Source of the DNA: Methylobacterium oryzihabitans
Lineage (GTDB): Bacteria; Pseudomonadota; Alphaproteobacteria; Rhizobiales; Beijerinckiaceae
Direction of reading: 5' to 3'
NCBI RefSeq assembly: GCF_004004555.2
Contig: NZ_SACP01000032.1
Coordinates: 1-64,000 of the forward strand
DNA: 64,000 nt
Position 1 is the stretch's first letter. Each line of letters starts with the position of its first letter. The notes under the pieces are model-generated. The model was not told the DNA's origin. It saw only the letters and a list, made by a program, of their open reading frames with translations, and made no database searches. The position numbers were made by a program, and so were the translations under genes. Shown in pieces: positions 14,766-23,595 of this stretch.

Positions 14766-17078
14766 ATGTCCCATACCGGATTGCACGATCCGACCCTCGT
14801 CGCGCTCTCGGTGCTGATCGCGATGATCGCCGCCTACACCGCCCTCGACCTCGCCGCGCGCATGCGCGCCACCACCGGCTGGCCGGCGCTGGCGTGGCTG
14901 GCGACCGCCGCCGTCGCGATGGGCGGCGGGGTATGGTCGATGCACTTCGTCGCGATGCTGGCCTTCAGCCTGCCCGGGATGGAGGCGAGCTACGACCTCA
15001 CCCTCACGCTGGTCTCGATGGCGCTGCCGGTCGCGGCGACCGCCCTCGGGTTCTTCCTCGCCGCCCGCGGGCGGCCGGGCGAGCGCCCGGGTCCCGTGGC
15101 GCTCGCCGCCGGCGGGACGGCGATGGGCCTCGGCGTCGCCGCCATGCACTATACCGGGATGGCGGCGATGCGCCTGCCGGCGGAACTGCACCACGCCCCC
15201 GGCTGGGTCGCGGTGTCGCTGCTGATCGCGGTCGGGGCGGCGACCGTCGCGCTCCACCTCGCGCAGCGCACCGTCGGATTCGGCGCGCGCCTCGCCGCCG
15301 CGGCGGCGATGGGGCTCGCCGTCGCCGGGATGCACTACGCGGCGATGCAGGGTGTCGAGGCCCACGTCCACGCGGCGCCCGCCGGCGGGGCGGGCCTGCC
15401 ACAGACCCAGCTCGCCCTGTGGGTCACCGGCACGACCTTCCTGATCCTGGTCCTGGCGCTCGTCGCCGCGATGGTCGACCGCCACGTCGCCGACCGGGTC
15501 GCGCGCGAGGCGGCGGCCCTGCGCGCCAGCGAGGAGCGGTTCCGGCTGCTGCTCCAGAGCGTCACCGACTACGCCATCTTCATGCTCGACGACGAGGGCC
15601 GGGTCGCGAACTGGAACGCCGGCGCCGCGCGCATCAAGGGCTACGCCGCCGACGAGGTGGTCGGCAGCCATTTCTCGCGCTTCTACACCCCGGAGGACCG
15701 CGCGGACGGCCTGCCGGAGCGGGCGCTGGCGACCGCGGCGCGGGACGGGCATTTCGAGCAGGAGGGCTGGCGGGTGCGCCGGGACGGCAGCCGGTTCTGG
15801 GCCAGCGTCGTCATCGACCCGGTGCGCGACGAGGCCGGCCGGGTGATCGGCTACGCCAAGGTCACCCGCGACATCACCGAGCGCAAGCAGGCCCAGGAGA
15901 CCCTGGAGCGGACCCGCACCGCCCTGTTCCAGGCCCAGAAGATGGAGGCGGTGGGCCAGCTCACCGGCGGGGTCGCGCACGACTTCAACAACCTGCTGAT
16001 GGCGGTGCTCGGGAGCCTCGAACTGCTGCGCCGGCGCCTGCCCGACGACCCCAAGCTCGTCCGCCTGCTCGACAACGCGGTCCAGGGCGCGCAGCGCGGC
16101 GCCGCCCTGACCCAGCGCATGCTCGCCTTCGCCCGCCGCCAGGACCTCAAGCCGGAGCCGGTGGCGCTGCCCGACCTCGTCCACGGCATGTCGGACCTGC
16201 TCCAGCGCTCGATCGGCCCGGCGATGCGGATCGAGACCCGCTTTCCCCTCGGCCTGCCGGCGGTGCTGGCCGACGCCCACCAGCTCGAACTCGCGCTGCT
16301 CAACCTCGCGGTCAACGCCCGCGACGCGATGCCGGACGGCGGCGAGATCGTGATCGGCGCCCGCGAGGCCGGCGAGGACGACCGCCTCGGCCTCGATCCC
16401 GGCCGCTACCTGTGCCTGTCGGTCGCCGATACCGGGCAGGGCATGGACGAGGCGACGCTCGCCCGGGCGCAGGAGCCGTTCTTCACCACCAAGGGCGTCG
16501 GCAAGGGCACCGGGCTCGGCTTGTCGATGGTCCACGGCCTCGCCGAGCAGTCGAAGGGCCGCCTGCGGCTGAGGAGCCGCCCGGGGATGGGCACCGTGGC
16601 GGAGATCTGGCTGCCGGTGGCCGAGGGCGAGCCGGTGCCGGCTGGGCGCGCGCCGGCCGTGGCCCTGCCGCGGGAGGCCCGGCGCGGGCTCGCCGTCCTC
16701 GTCGTCGACGACGACCCGCTGGTGCTGGAGAACACCGCCGCGATGCTGGAGGATCTCGGGCATCAGGTCATCGAGGCGCGCTCGGGCCAGGAGGCCCTCG
16801 ACCTCATCGGCCGCACCCGGACGCTCAACCTCGTCGTCACCGACCAGGTGATGCCGGCGATGACCGGCACCCAGCTCCTGCAGCGGATCCGGGCGCTGCG
16901 GCCCGACCTGCGGGCGATCCTGGCGAGCGGCTACGCCGAACTGCCCGAGGAGGCCGGCGACGGCGCCCTGCGGCTCGCCAAGCCGTTCGACCAGGAGCGG
17001 CTGGCCTGGGCGATCCACCTCACCCTCGACGCCGGCACGGCCGAGCGGGTGGTGCCGTTCCGCTCCCGGGCGGGGTGA
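14766..17078 (+). CDS. MHYT-domain hybrid sensor histidine kinase
   Basis: A membrane sensor kinase of 770 residues. Residues 1-240 form about seven membrane segments of a MHYT domain, with its three motif repeats MHF (59), MHYTGM (127) and MHYAAM (189); MHYT domains are thought to sense O2, CO or NO through bound copper. Then come a PAS domain (about 250-375), a dimerisation region with phospho-acceptor His405 (GGVAHDFNNLL), an ATPase domain (N box NLAVNARDAM, G boxes ADTGQGM and GKGTGLGLS) and a receiver with Asp693 (VVTDQVMP). The start is the ATG at 14766. There is no separate response regulator beside it. It is divergent from katG. Confidence 0.95.
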   Translation: MSHTGLHDPTLVALSVLIAMIAAYTALDLAARMRATTGWPALAWLATAAVAMGGGVWSMHFVAMLAFSLPGMEASYDLTLTLVSMALPVAATALGFFLAARGRPGERPGPVALAAGGTAMGLGVAAMHYTGMAAMRLPAELHHAPGWVAVSLLIAVGAATVALHLAQRTVGFGARLAAAAAMGLAVAGMHYAAMQGVEAHVHAAPAGGAGLPQTQLALWVTGTTFLILVLALVAAMVDRHVADRVAREAAALRASEERFRLLLQSVTDYAIFMLDDEGRVANWNAGAARIKGYAADEVVGSHFSRFYTPEDRADGLPERALATAARDGHFEQEGWRVRRDGSRFWASVVIDPVRDEAGRVIGYAKVTRDITERKQAQETLERTRTALFQAQKMEAVGQLTGGVAHDFNNLLMAVLGSLELLRRRLPDDPKLVRLLDNAVQGAQRGAALTQRMLAFARRQDLKPEPVALPDLVHGMSDLLQRSIGPAMRIETRFPLGLPAVLADAHQLELALLNLAVNARDAMPDGGEIVIGAREAGEDDRLGLDPGRYLCLSVADTGQGMDEATLARAQEPFFTTKGVGKGTGLGLSMVHGLAEQSKGRLRLRSRPGMGTVAEIWLPVAEGEPVPAGRAPAVALPREARRGLAVLVVDDDPLVLENTAAMLEDLGHQVIEARSGQEALDLIGRTRTLNLVVTDQVMPAMTGTQLLQRIRALRPDLRAILASGYAELPEEAGDGALRLAKPFDQERLAWAIHLTLDAGTAERVVPFRSRAG

Positions 17079-17082
17079 GGGC

Positions 17083-17150
17083 CGGCGCCGCCCGGTGCGG
17101 TCGGCGCCGCCCGGTGCGTTCAGCGCCGCACGGTGCGTTCAGCGCCGCAC
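17083..17150. repeat. 19-bp short tandem repeat
   Basis: Three full units and a partial fourth of CGGCGCCGCCCGGTGCGGT-like sequence (17083-17101, 17102-17120, 17121-17139, 17140-17150). The units copy the 3' end of the following minus-strand gene, including its stop codon. Confidence 0.8.
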
Positions 17151-17663
17151 GAGGATGTCCTCGGCCCGGTCGAGCTGCACCACGCGCGACTGGGCGGCGG
17201 CGACGCTGTAGCCGAGGGACCGGGCGGTGCCGGGCAGGTCGCGCACCGCCGCCCGGCCGGCCTCGGCCCCGTGGCAGATCGCGAAGTACAGGGCGACGAA
17301 GTTGGCGTTGCGGCGCACCGTCTCGCGCGAATCCGCGGTCGCGGCGGGCGCGATCATCAGGGCGGTGAACCGGCCGCCCTGCCCGGACAGGATCGCCGGG
17401 CGCGTCGTCGAGCAGAAGACGTAGCCGGCCTCCTCGGCGCCCGCGGTGCGGCCCTGGTGGCTGGCGTGGAAGGTCCTGACCCGGGTCCGGTTGAGGGTGC
17501 CGTCGGCGGCCCGCGTCACCGGCTCGACCCCGGCGACGCTGAACTCGTCGCAGCCGTCCTTCTGGCACAGGCCGCGGATCAGGTCGGTCCGGCCGGCGTC
17601 CTGCGCGAGGGCGGGGCCGGACAGGGCGAGAGCGAGGGCGAGCGCGGTGGTGCGGACGAGCAT
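17139..17663 (-). CDS. Exported hypothetical protein
   Basis: A 174-residue protein with a signal peptide (MLVRTTALALALALSGPALA, cut near AQ-DAG). The ATG at 17663 was preferred over one 60 bases upstream because it starts the signal peptide. The mature part has four cysteines (CQKDGCDEF, VFCSTTRP, AICHGAEAG), which may form disulfides in the periplasm. No domain is recognised. The last codons are repeated downstream in a 19-bp tandem array. Confidence 0.75.
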   Translation of the reverse strand: MLVRTTALALALALSGPALAQDAGRTDLIRGLCQKDGCDEFSVAGVEPVTRAADGTLNRTRVRTFHASHQGRTAGAEEAGYVFCSTTRPAILSGQGGRFTALMIAPAATADSRETVRRNANFVALYFAICHGAEAGRAAVRDLPGTARSLGYSVAAAQSRVVQLDRAEDILVRR

Positions 17664-17808
17664 CCGATGTCCCGGGTTGCGGCGGCGTCCCGGGTGCTTG
17701 GCGCAGCAACCGGACGAGATCATGGCCGCGGGATCCCCGACTTGGCTTCAGGGCAACCGCCGCCTATAGGTGGTGTCAACCAAGACAAGAACCGGAGGAG
17801 CGACGACC

Positions 17809-18054
17809 ATGGGCGGGTACTGGTTCTGCGACACCCTGCAGGGCGAGTTCCGGATCGCGCCGACCCGATGGGCCGGGCAGGACCGCGTGCTGCTCTCCTA
17901 CGAGGGCGAGGCGCTCGGCTGCTACGATACGGCCGAGGTCGCCCTCGACCGCCTGCTCCAGGGCGAGACCTGCCCGCCCTCCTGCGGCCTCGACCTGCGC
18001 CGGCTTCCGGTGCCGGCGCGCCTGTCGGACTGGGCCTACGCCGCCCGAGGCTGA
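17809..18054 (+). CDS. Small hypothetical protein
   Basis: An 81-residue soluble protein with an excellent ribosome-binding site (GGAGGAGCGACGACC) before the ATG at 17809. It begins MGGYWFCDTLQGEFRIAPT and is rich in Trp, Tyr and Leu, with three other cysteines (LGCYD, TCPPSCG). It may be a one-domain fold; no family is recognised. Transcription is away from the divergent exported-protein gene. Confidence 0.75.
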   Translation: MGGYWFCDTLQGEFRIAPTRWAGQDRVLLSYEGEALGCYDTAEVALDRLLQGETCPPSCGLDLRRLPVPARLSDWAYAARG

Positions 18055-18215
18055 CCCTTCCGCCGCCGTTCACCATGGCGTCGCGCCCCGGATGTCGCGG
18101 CCGGCCGTGCCCGGCCCGTTAACTCCGGGTGCCGTAGGGTCGGAATCCGATCCGGGAGGGCCTGTCGGACGTCGCCGACGGCGTCGGCCTGCCCGCCGCA
18201 TCCGAGGAGGATGGC

Positions 18216-18656
18216 ATGGGACCGATGCGACGCCGGAGCGCGGGCGGGCTCGCCGCCCTCGCGATCCTCGCCGCCACGCCGTGCGGCGCGCAAGTCGCCG
18301 ACAACTCGCGAGTCATCGACAACTGGAGCGAGATGCGGGCGGCCCTGCGCCGGTGCTGGGAGGTGCCGCCCGGCACCGAGGGGTCGTTCGTGACCTACCG
18401 GTTCTCGCTCGGCAGGACCGGCGCGCTGATCGGGCGGAAGCTCGTCACCGGCAAGCATCTGGCCGGCGACGAGGCGGCGCGGGCGCGGTTCCTGGAGAGC
18501 GGCGAGGCGCTGCTGCGGACCTGCCTGCCGTTGCCGGTGACGCCGGGCTTCGGGGCGCAGTTCGGCCTCAACACCATCACCCTGACCCTGGTCAACGGCG
18601 CCGCCGTGGCGCCGCGCAACCTCAACAACGCGATCACGCTGTCGGCGCGGGACTAG
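18216..18656 (+). CDS. Exported protein with TonB/TolA C-terminal-like domain
   Basis: A 146-residue protein with a signal peptide (GLAALAILAATPCGAQ; cleavage near residue 25). The mature part reads WSEMRAALRRCWEVPPGTEG, then VTYRFSLGRTGALIGR and a late CLPLP. This pattern (CW..P followed by a two-strand motif with a conserved basic glycine turn) resembles the C-terminal domain of TolA/TonB-like proteins, without their membrane anchor. The similarity is by eye only. A hairpin with a T-rich tail follows the stop. Confidence 0.65.
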   Translation: MGPMRRRSAGGLAALAILAATPCGAQVADNSRVIDNWSEMRAALRRCWEVPPGTEGSFVTYRFSLGRTGALIGRKLVTGKHLAGDEAARARFLESGEALLRTCLPLPVTPGFGAQFGLNTITLTLVNGAAVAPRNLNNAITLSARD

Positions 18657-18667
18657 ATAGAAACTGG

Positions 18668-18699
18668 CTGCAAACGGCTGGTTTTGCAGTCGAAATTTT
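18668..18699 (+). terminator. Probable intrinsic terminator
   Basis: CTGCAAA (18668-18674) pairs with TTTGCAG (18683-18689) and is followed by TCGAAATTTT, just after the stop codon at 18656. Confidence 0.5.
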
Positions 18700-18700
18700 G

Positions 18701-18861
18701 AGCGCGGGATCCCCTCTCCCGAGTGGGAGAGGGGTAGGGGTGAGGGTGGCTCGGGTTCAGGAGAAAACGCTGAACGTCGAACTGCGCAGCTCAACCGTCA
18801 GTGCCTCATCCTGAGCCGTCTCCACCCTCACCCCCGGCCCCTCTCCCACTCGGGAGAGGGG
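18701..18861 (+). repeat. 161-bp dispersed element, copy 1 (family 3)
   Basis: Identical, base for base, to 26320-26480. It begins AGCGCGGGATCC and has a hairpin CCCCTCTCCC/GGGAGAGGGG near its left end. The left ~40 bp and the right ~40 bp are inverted copies of each other (CCACCCTCACCCC on the right, GGGGTGAGGGTGG on the left). It encodes nothing credible. The layout resembles a non-autonomous miniature element. Confidence 0.9.
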
Positions 18862-18960
18862 GACCCGCGTTAGGACGAAGACCGCTTTCCACGGCTGCAA
18901 CGGGAGCAGAAAACTGCCGCCTCGTTTCATCCGCAAGGGACGGCCATGCCGGTGAGCAAC

Positions 18961-19088
18961 TGATACGGAGTCCGGAAGATCGCTTCCGGACTCCGTATCA
19001 CCAGCCCGCGTGGCGCTCGAGCGAAGCCGGTTTCCGCATCGCGGATGCGATCCGCCAGGATCGCCGAGCGATCATTCGGAAACCGCAT
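18961..19088 (-). repeat. Structured intergenic repeat, family 2, copy B
   Basis: Inverted copy of the element at 10853-10998. It opens with an 18-bp perfect hairpin (18961-18978 with 18983-19000, loop ATCG) and continues with the shared blocks CCAGCCCGCG, GAGCGAAGCCGGTTTCCGC and GATCGCCGAGCGATCA. The rest of the 445-bp gap (18862-18960) shows nothing. Confidence 0.8.
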
Positions 19089-19101
19089 GACGCCGCCGGC
19101 C

Positions 19102-19893
19102 TCAGGCCCCCCCGAACCGCGGCGCCCGCTTGGCGAGGAACGACTCGACGCCCTCGCGGAAGTCGGCGGTCTCGGCACAGGCGAGGAAGCTCGCCGATTC
19201 GGCCGCGAGCTGGCCGGCGAGGTCGCGGCCGGAGGCGTCGCGCAGCAGCCGCTTCATCGCCCCGTAGGCGGTCGTCGGCCCCTCGGCGAGGCGGGCGGCC
19301 AGGGCCTCGGCCTCGGCGGCGAGGTCGCCGGCCGGCACGACCCGGTTGACGAGGCCGAGGCGCTGCGCCTCGGCGGCGTCGAGCACCGGGTTGAGCAGCG
19401 CGATCTCCATCGCCTTGCGCAAGCCCACCACCCGCGGCAGCGACCACGTCGCGCCGCCGTCGGCCGAGGTGCCGAGCCGGGTATAGGCGAGGGTGAAGCG
19501 GGCATCGTCGGCCGCGAGGGCGAGGTCGGCGGCGAGCATCACGCTCACCCCCGCCCCGGCGACGGCGCCGTGGACCGCGGCGAGCACCGGCTTGGGGCCG
19601 GTGGTCAGCACCATCAGCGCCTCGTGCAGCGCGTCCATCAGGGCCCGGACCGGGCTGTCCTCCGGGCCGGAGGCCAGAAAGGTCGCGACGTCGCCGCCGG
19701 CCATGAAGGCGCGCCCGGCGCCGCGCAGCAGCACCGCCCGCACGGACTCGTCCGCCATCGCCGCGCGGCTGGCCGCGAGCAGCGCCCGGGCGGTGGCGAG
19801 GTCGAGGGCGTTGAGCACGGCGGGCCGCTCGAAGGTCAGGACCGCGACCGCGCCGCGGCGCTCGACCCGCAGGCCCGATCCGTCAGTGCTCAC
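19102..19893 (-). CDS. Enoyl-CoA hydratase/isomerase family protein
   Basis: A crotonase-fold enzyme of 263 residues acting on acyl-CoA thioesters. The oxyanion-hole segments are GRAFMAGGD and HGAVAGAGVS. The segment LGTSADGGATWSLPRVVG places an Asp where the PaaG-like isomerases have one, in place of the second Glu of true hydratases, so isomerase activity is possible. The start is a GTG at 19893 inside the end of the upstream acyl-CoA ligase gene (11-bp overlap), so the two are translationally coupled. It belongs to the minus-strand acyl-CoA degradation operon. Confidence 0.92.
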   Translation of the reverse strand: MSTDGSGLRVERRGAVAVLTFERPAVLNALDLATARALLAASRAAMADESVRAVLLRGAGRAFMAGGDVATFLASGPEDSPVRALMDALHEALMVLTTGPKPVLAAVHGAVAGAGVSVMLAADLALAADDARFTLAYTRLGTSADGGATWSLPRVVGLRKAMEIALLNPVLDAAEAQRLGLVNRVVPAGDLAAEAEALAARLAEGPTTAYGAMKRLLRDASGRDLAGQLAAESASFLACAETADFREGVESFLAKRAPRFGGA

Positions 19894-21520
19894 GCGCGGC
19901 CTCCGGCCGGGCGGCCTCCGGAGCGGGAGCCGCCCGGCCCTCGTCGGCGGACCAGTCGAGGTCGGCGTAGAGGGTGCGCAACTCGCGCTTGAGCAGCTTG
20001 CCGGCGGTATTGCGCGGCAGGTCGTCCTGGAACAGGACCCGCTTGGGCACCTTGAACGGCGCCAGCCCGGTGCGGCAATGGGCGATCAGCTCGTCGGCGC
20101 CGGCCTCGTGGCCCGGCCGCATCACCACCACCGCGGTCACCGCCTCGATCCATTTCGGGTGCGGCAGGGCGATCACCGCGACCTCCGACACGCCCGGATG
20201 GGTGAACAGCACCTCCTCGACCTCGCGGCTCGCCACGATGGTGCCGCCGGTCTTGATGACGTCCTTCACCCGGTCGACGACGGTGATGTAGCCCTCCTCG
20301 TCCATGATGCCGACGTCGCCGGAATGGAACCAGCCGCCGCGGAACGCCTCGGCGGTCTCCTCCGGCTTGTCCCAGTACCCCGCCATGAGCTGGGGCGAGC
20401 GGTGGACGATCTCGCCGCGCTCGCCGGGGGCGACGTCGCGCAGCGCCTCGTCGACGATCCGGGTCTCGACGTTGAACACCGGGCGGCCGCAGGAGGCCGG
20501 CCGGGCGTCGTGCTCCTCGGGGCGCAGCACGGTGGCGAGCGGGGCGATCTCGCTCTGGCCGTAGCAGTTGTAGGGCCGCGCCCCGGGCAGGCGGGCGCGC
20601 AGCTCCTCCAGCACCGGCACCGGCATGATTGAGGCGCCGTAATAGATGTGGCGCAGGCTCGTCAGGTCGCGCTTGGGGAAGTCGGGGCAGCGCAGCAGGC
20701 TGATCCACACCGTCGGCGGCGCGAAGAACGAGGTCAGCCGGTGCTCCTCGATCAGCCGCAGGCAGGTCTCGGGCGCCGGCGCCTCGATCAGCACCGTCTC
20801 GGCCCCGGCGAGAAGCTGGGGCATCGTGAAGGCGTGCATCTGGGCGGTGTGGTAGAGCGGCAGGGCCGCCAGCGCGCGGTCGCCGGGGCCGAAATCGAGG
20901 GCGAGGATGCAGCTCAGGTACTCCGCCAGCAGCCCGCGGCTCGTCATCATCGCGCCCTTGGGCGCGGCGGTGGTGCCCGAGGTGTAGAGGAGCTGGACCA
21001 CGTCGGCCTCGTCGAGGGCGACCTCGACCGCCGGCACGTCGTTGTCGGCGGAGGCGAGCCGCAGCACGTCGAGGCCGTTGCCGTCGAACAGCGTCGCGAA
21101 CCACGGCGACGGCCGCTCGCCGAGCGCCTCGCGGGCGTTGCCCTCGAGCTTCGGGTCGGCGATCAGCGCCCGGGCGCCGGACTGCTCGACGACGTAGCGC
21201 AGCTCGCGCCCGGTCAGGGCGTAGTTCACCGGCACGTGGATGATCCCGGCCCGGGCGCAGGCGAGCCAGAGGATCAGGTAGGCGTCGGAGTTGCGCCCGA
21301 GGGCGGCGAGGCGGTCGCCCCGTCCCAGCCCGGCATCGAGCAGGCCGCGGGCGACCCGGTCCACCGCCCGGTCGAGGGCGGAGAAGCTCCAGCTCCGGCC
21401 GGCGAAGGACAGGGCGGTGCGGTCGCGGTAACGCCGCGCCGTGCGGCGCAGGGCGTCGGAGATCGTGTCGCGCCGGGCGCGGTCGGCCTCGTGCGCGGCG
21501 GGCGATCCGTCGGATGCCAT
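19883..21520 (-). CDS. AMP-dependent acyl-CoA synthetase (ligase)
   Basis: Activates a carboxylic acid to its CoA thioester via an acyl-adenylate, feeding the dehydrogenase and hydratase beside it. The 545 residues carry the AMP-binding P-loop LLYTSGTTAAPKG, the A5-type motif YNCYGQSE, the hinge motif GWFHSGDVG followed by VDRVKDVIKTGG, and the catalytic Lys in PRNTAGKLLKREL. The start at 21520 is an ATG behind GGGAGGG; upstream in-frame codons look non-coding. Substrate cannot be read from sequence; medium-chain or aromatic acids are likely from the neighbours. Confidence 0.93.
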   Translation of the reverse strand: MASDGSPAAHEADRARRDTISDALRRTARRYRDRTALSFAGRSWSFSALDRAVDRVARGLLDAGLGRGDRLAALGRNSDAYLILWLACARAGIIHVPVNYALTGRELRYVVEQSGARALIADPKLEGNAREALGERPSPWFATLFDGNGLDVLRLASADNDVPAVEVALDEADVVQLLYTSGTTAAPKGAMMTSRGLLAEYLSCILALDFGPGDRALAALPLYHTAQMHAFTMPQLLAGAETVLIEAPAPETCLRLIEEHRLTSFFAPPTVWISLLRCPDFPKRDLTSLRHIYYGASIMPVPVLEELRARLPGARPYNCYGQSEIAPLATVLRPEEHDARPASCGRPVFNVETRIVDEALRDVAPGERGEIVHRSPQLMAGYWDKPEETAEAFRGGWFHSGDVGIMDEEGYITVVDRVKDVIKTGGTIVASREVEEVLFTHPGVSEVAVIALPHPKWIEAVTAVVVMRPGHEAGADELIAHCRTGLAPFKVPKRVLFQDDLPRNTAGKLLKRELRTLYADLDWSADEGRAAPAPEAARPEAAREH

Positions 21521-21650
21521 GGGTGAACCCTCCCTGGGTCTCGGCTTGATTGCGCCTGCCGTTGTCGACGGGCGTGCCGTTGCAGCGGTGATACTGAGGA
21601 AAGACCGGAAGACCAAGCCGGACCTGCGGGCCCGGGCCGGGGAGGGCGGG

Positions 21651-22874
21651 TCAGGCCGCGACCGGGCCGCGCCGGCGCTTCAGCTCGGCGCGGGCGATGG
21701 TGCGCAGGTGGACCTCGTCGGGCCCGTCGACGAAGCGCAGGGCGCGGCCCCAGGTGTAGAGGTAGGCCAGCGGGGTGTCGTCGGTGAGGCCGCGGGCGCC
21801 GAAGACCTGGATCGCCCGGTCGGCGATCCGGGTCTGGAGCCGCGCCGCCGCGACCTTGATCGCGGCGATCTCGGTGCGGGCGGCCTTGTTGCCGCTCGTG
21901 TCCATCAGCCAGGCGGCCTTGAGGTTGAGGAGCCGGGCCTGCTCGATCTCGATGCGCGACTCGGCGATCCAGTCCTGGATGTTGGCGTAGGACGCGAGAT
22001 CCCGGCCGAAGGTCCGGCGCGACAGGGCGCGCTCGCACATCAGCTCCAGCGCCAGCTCGCACTGGCCGATGGTGCGCATGCAGTGGTGGATGCGCCCGGG
22101 GCCGAGGCGGGCCTGGGCGATGGCGAAGCCGGCGCCCTCCTCGCCGAGGAGGTTCGCCGCCGGCACCCGCACGGACTCGAACGCGACCTCGCAATGGCCC
22201 TCGGGGGAGTGGTGGCCCAGGATCGGGACGTTGCGCACCACCCGGAAGCCCGGCGTGCCCGCCGGCACGATGACGAAGGAGTGGCGCCGATGCGGGTCGG
22301 CGTCGGGGCGCGGATCCGACAGGCCGAAGACCAGCGTGAAGGCGAAGTTCGGGTGCAGCGCCCCGGTGGTGAACCACTTGCGCCCATCGATGACGAGGTC
22401 GTCGCCGTCGCGCCGGATCGTGGTCTCGAGGTTGGTCGGGTCGGAGGAGGCGACCTCCGGCTCGGTGATCGACACGCCCGAGCGGATGCGTCCGTCGAGC
22501 AGCGGGTCGAGCCAGCGCGCGCGCTGCTCCGGCGTCGCGAACAGGTGGAGGATCTCCATGTTGCCGGTGTCGGGGGCGTTGCAGTTGAACACCTCCGAGG
22601 CCCACGGCACCCGCCCCATGATCTCGGCGAGCGGGGCGTATTCGAGGTTCGACAGCCGGGTCCCCGGCTCGTCGGGCCGCAGGGCGGGCAGGAACAGGTT
22701 CCACAGGCCGCGGCGGCGGGCCTCGGCCTTCAGCGGCTCGACCACGTCGAGGGGATAGGTTCCCCCGGCGGCGATGCGGTTCCAGTCGCGGTCGCGCGGC
22801 AGCACCGCCTCGTCCATGAAGGACTGCAAGGCGGCGCGAAGCTGCTCCGTGCGGGCCGTGTAGGCGAAGTCCAT
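21651..22874 (-). CDS. Acyl-CoA dehydrogenase
   Basis: A FAD flavoenzyme that oxidises acyl-CoA to enoyl-CoA, passing electrons to ETF. The 407-residue protein shows the family layout: alpha-helical N-domain, middle beta-domain with SGVSITEPEVASSDPTN, and C-terminal helices with LGPGRIHHCMRTIGQ, QVFGARGLTDDTPLA and ALRFVDGPDEVH. This resembles the ACAD10/11-like branch. The gene lies 130 bp upstream of the ligase gene and 54 bp downstream of tetR on the same strand, so an operon tetR-acd-ligase-hydratase is likely. Confidence 0.94.
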   Translation of the reverse strand: MDFAYTARTEQLRAALQSFMDEAVLPRDRDWNRIAAGGTYPLDVVEPLKAEARRRGLWNLFLPALRPDEPGTRLSNLEYAPLAEIMGRVPWASEVFNCNAPDTGNMEILHLFATPEQRARWLDPLLDGRIRSGVSITEPEVASSDPTNLETTIRRDGDDLVIDGRKWFTTGALHPNFAFTLVFGLSDPRPDADPHRRHSFVIVPAGTPGFRVVRNVPILGHHSPEGHCEVAFESVRVPAANLLGEEGAGFAIAQARLGPGRIHHCMRTIGQCELALELMCERALSRRTFGRDLASYANIQDWIAESRIEIEQARLLNLKAAWLMDTSGNKAARTEIAAIKVAAARLQTRIADRAIQVFGARGLTDDTPLAYLYTWGRALRFVDGPDEVHLRTIARAELKRRRGPVAA

Positions 22875-22928
22875 GGCGTTCCCTCGGCGTGATTCTTGTC
22901 GTCGGGTCGTTGCGTGTCCGCGCCGGCT

Positions 22929-23561
22929 TCAGCCGGCCGGGGGGGCCGGCGCGGCGAAGCCGGCGAGCAGCATCGCCACCATCCGCTCGCCGATCTCCTC
23001 GCCGGTGAGCGGCCCGGCGGGGTCGTACCAGCGGGCGATCCAGTTCAGGGCGCCGGTGATGGTGAAGGTCGCCAGCACCACGTCGCAGGGCCGGATCGAG
23101 CCCTCGCGGATGCAGGCGCGCAGGAGGTCGCGCACGCGCCCGTCGATCTTGCGCTTGCCGTCGCGGAACCGCGTCCGGCCCTCCTCCGACAGGTCCGGCT
23201 CGGAGATGCGGGTGACGCACATCCCGAAATCCATTGTCATCACCTCGGCGTAGCGCCGCAGGGCGGCCCGCAGCCGGTCGAGGGCGCTGAGCGCCTCCCG
23301 GTCAGCCTCCGCGATGGCGTCGTCGATCATCGCGAGGCCGCGGGCCACGCAGGCGACCAGGATCTCGTCCTTGTTGCGGAAGTAATGGTAGATCGTCGGC
23401 TTGGTGATGTTCAGCCGCTCGGCGACGTCGTCGAGGGAGGTCGCGCGCACGCCGCGCTCGCAGAACGACTGCGCGGCGACCCGCAGCACCGCGTCGCGCT
23501 TCTCGCTCCGGTCGGCCTCGCGCCCGAAGGCGTCCTTCCAGGGCGACTGCTCCACCGCCAT
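22929..23561 (-). CDS. TetR-family transcriptional regulator
   Basis: A 210-residue repressor with an N-terminal helix-turn-helix (SLDDVAERLNITKPTIYHYF, about 42-61, followed by RNKDEIL) and a C-terminal ligand domain typical of regulators of fatty-acid catabolism. It is divergent from the thiolase gene and heads the acyl-CoA dehydrogenase operon. The palindromes at 23596-23626, between the two start codons, are its probable operator. The likely inducer is an acyl-CoA from the pathway. Confidence 0.93.
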   Translation of the reverse strand: MAVEQSPWKDAFGREADRSEKRDAVLRVAAQSFCERGVRATSLDDVAERLNITKPTIYHYFRNKDEILVACVARGLAMIDDAIAEADREALSALDRLRAALRRYAEVMTMDFGMCVTRISEPDLSEEGRTRFRDGKRKIDGRVRDLLRACIREGSIRPCDVVLATFTITGALNWIARWYDPAGPLTGEEIGERMVAMLLAGFAAPAPPAG

Positions 23562-23595
23562 GCCGTGCTCCGCCGGACCGGAATTCCCGCTTGCT

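Noticed and set aside
11793..17018. Very long minus-strand frame spanning katG and the kinase
   Set aside because: A chance frame across two recognised genes in other frames; no family similarity.
18701..18861. CRISPR-like array or protein gene in the 161-bp element
   Set aside because: Only one unit per site, without regular spacers; predicted peptides are Pro/Ser-rich products of the inverted repeats.
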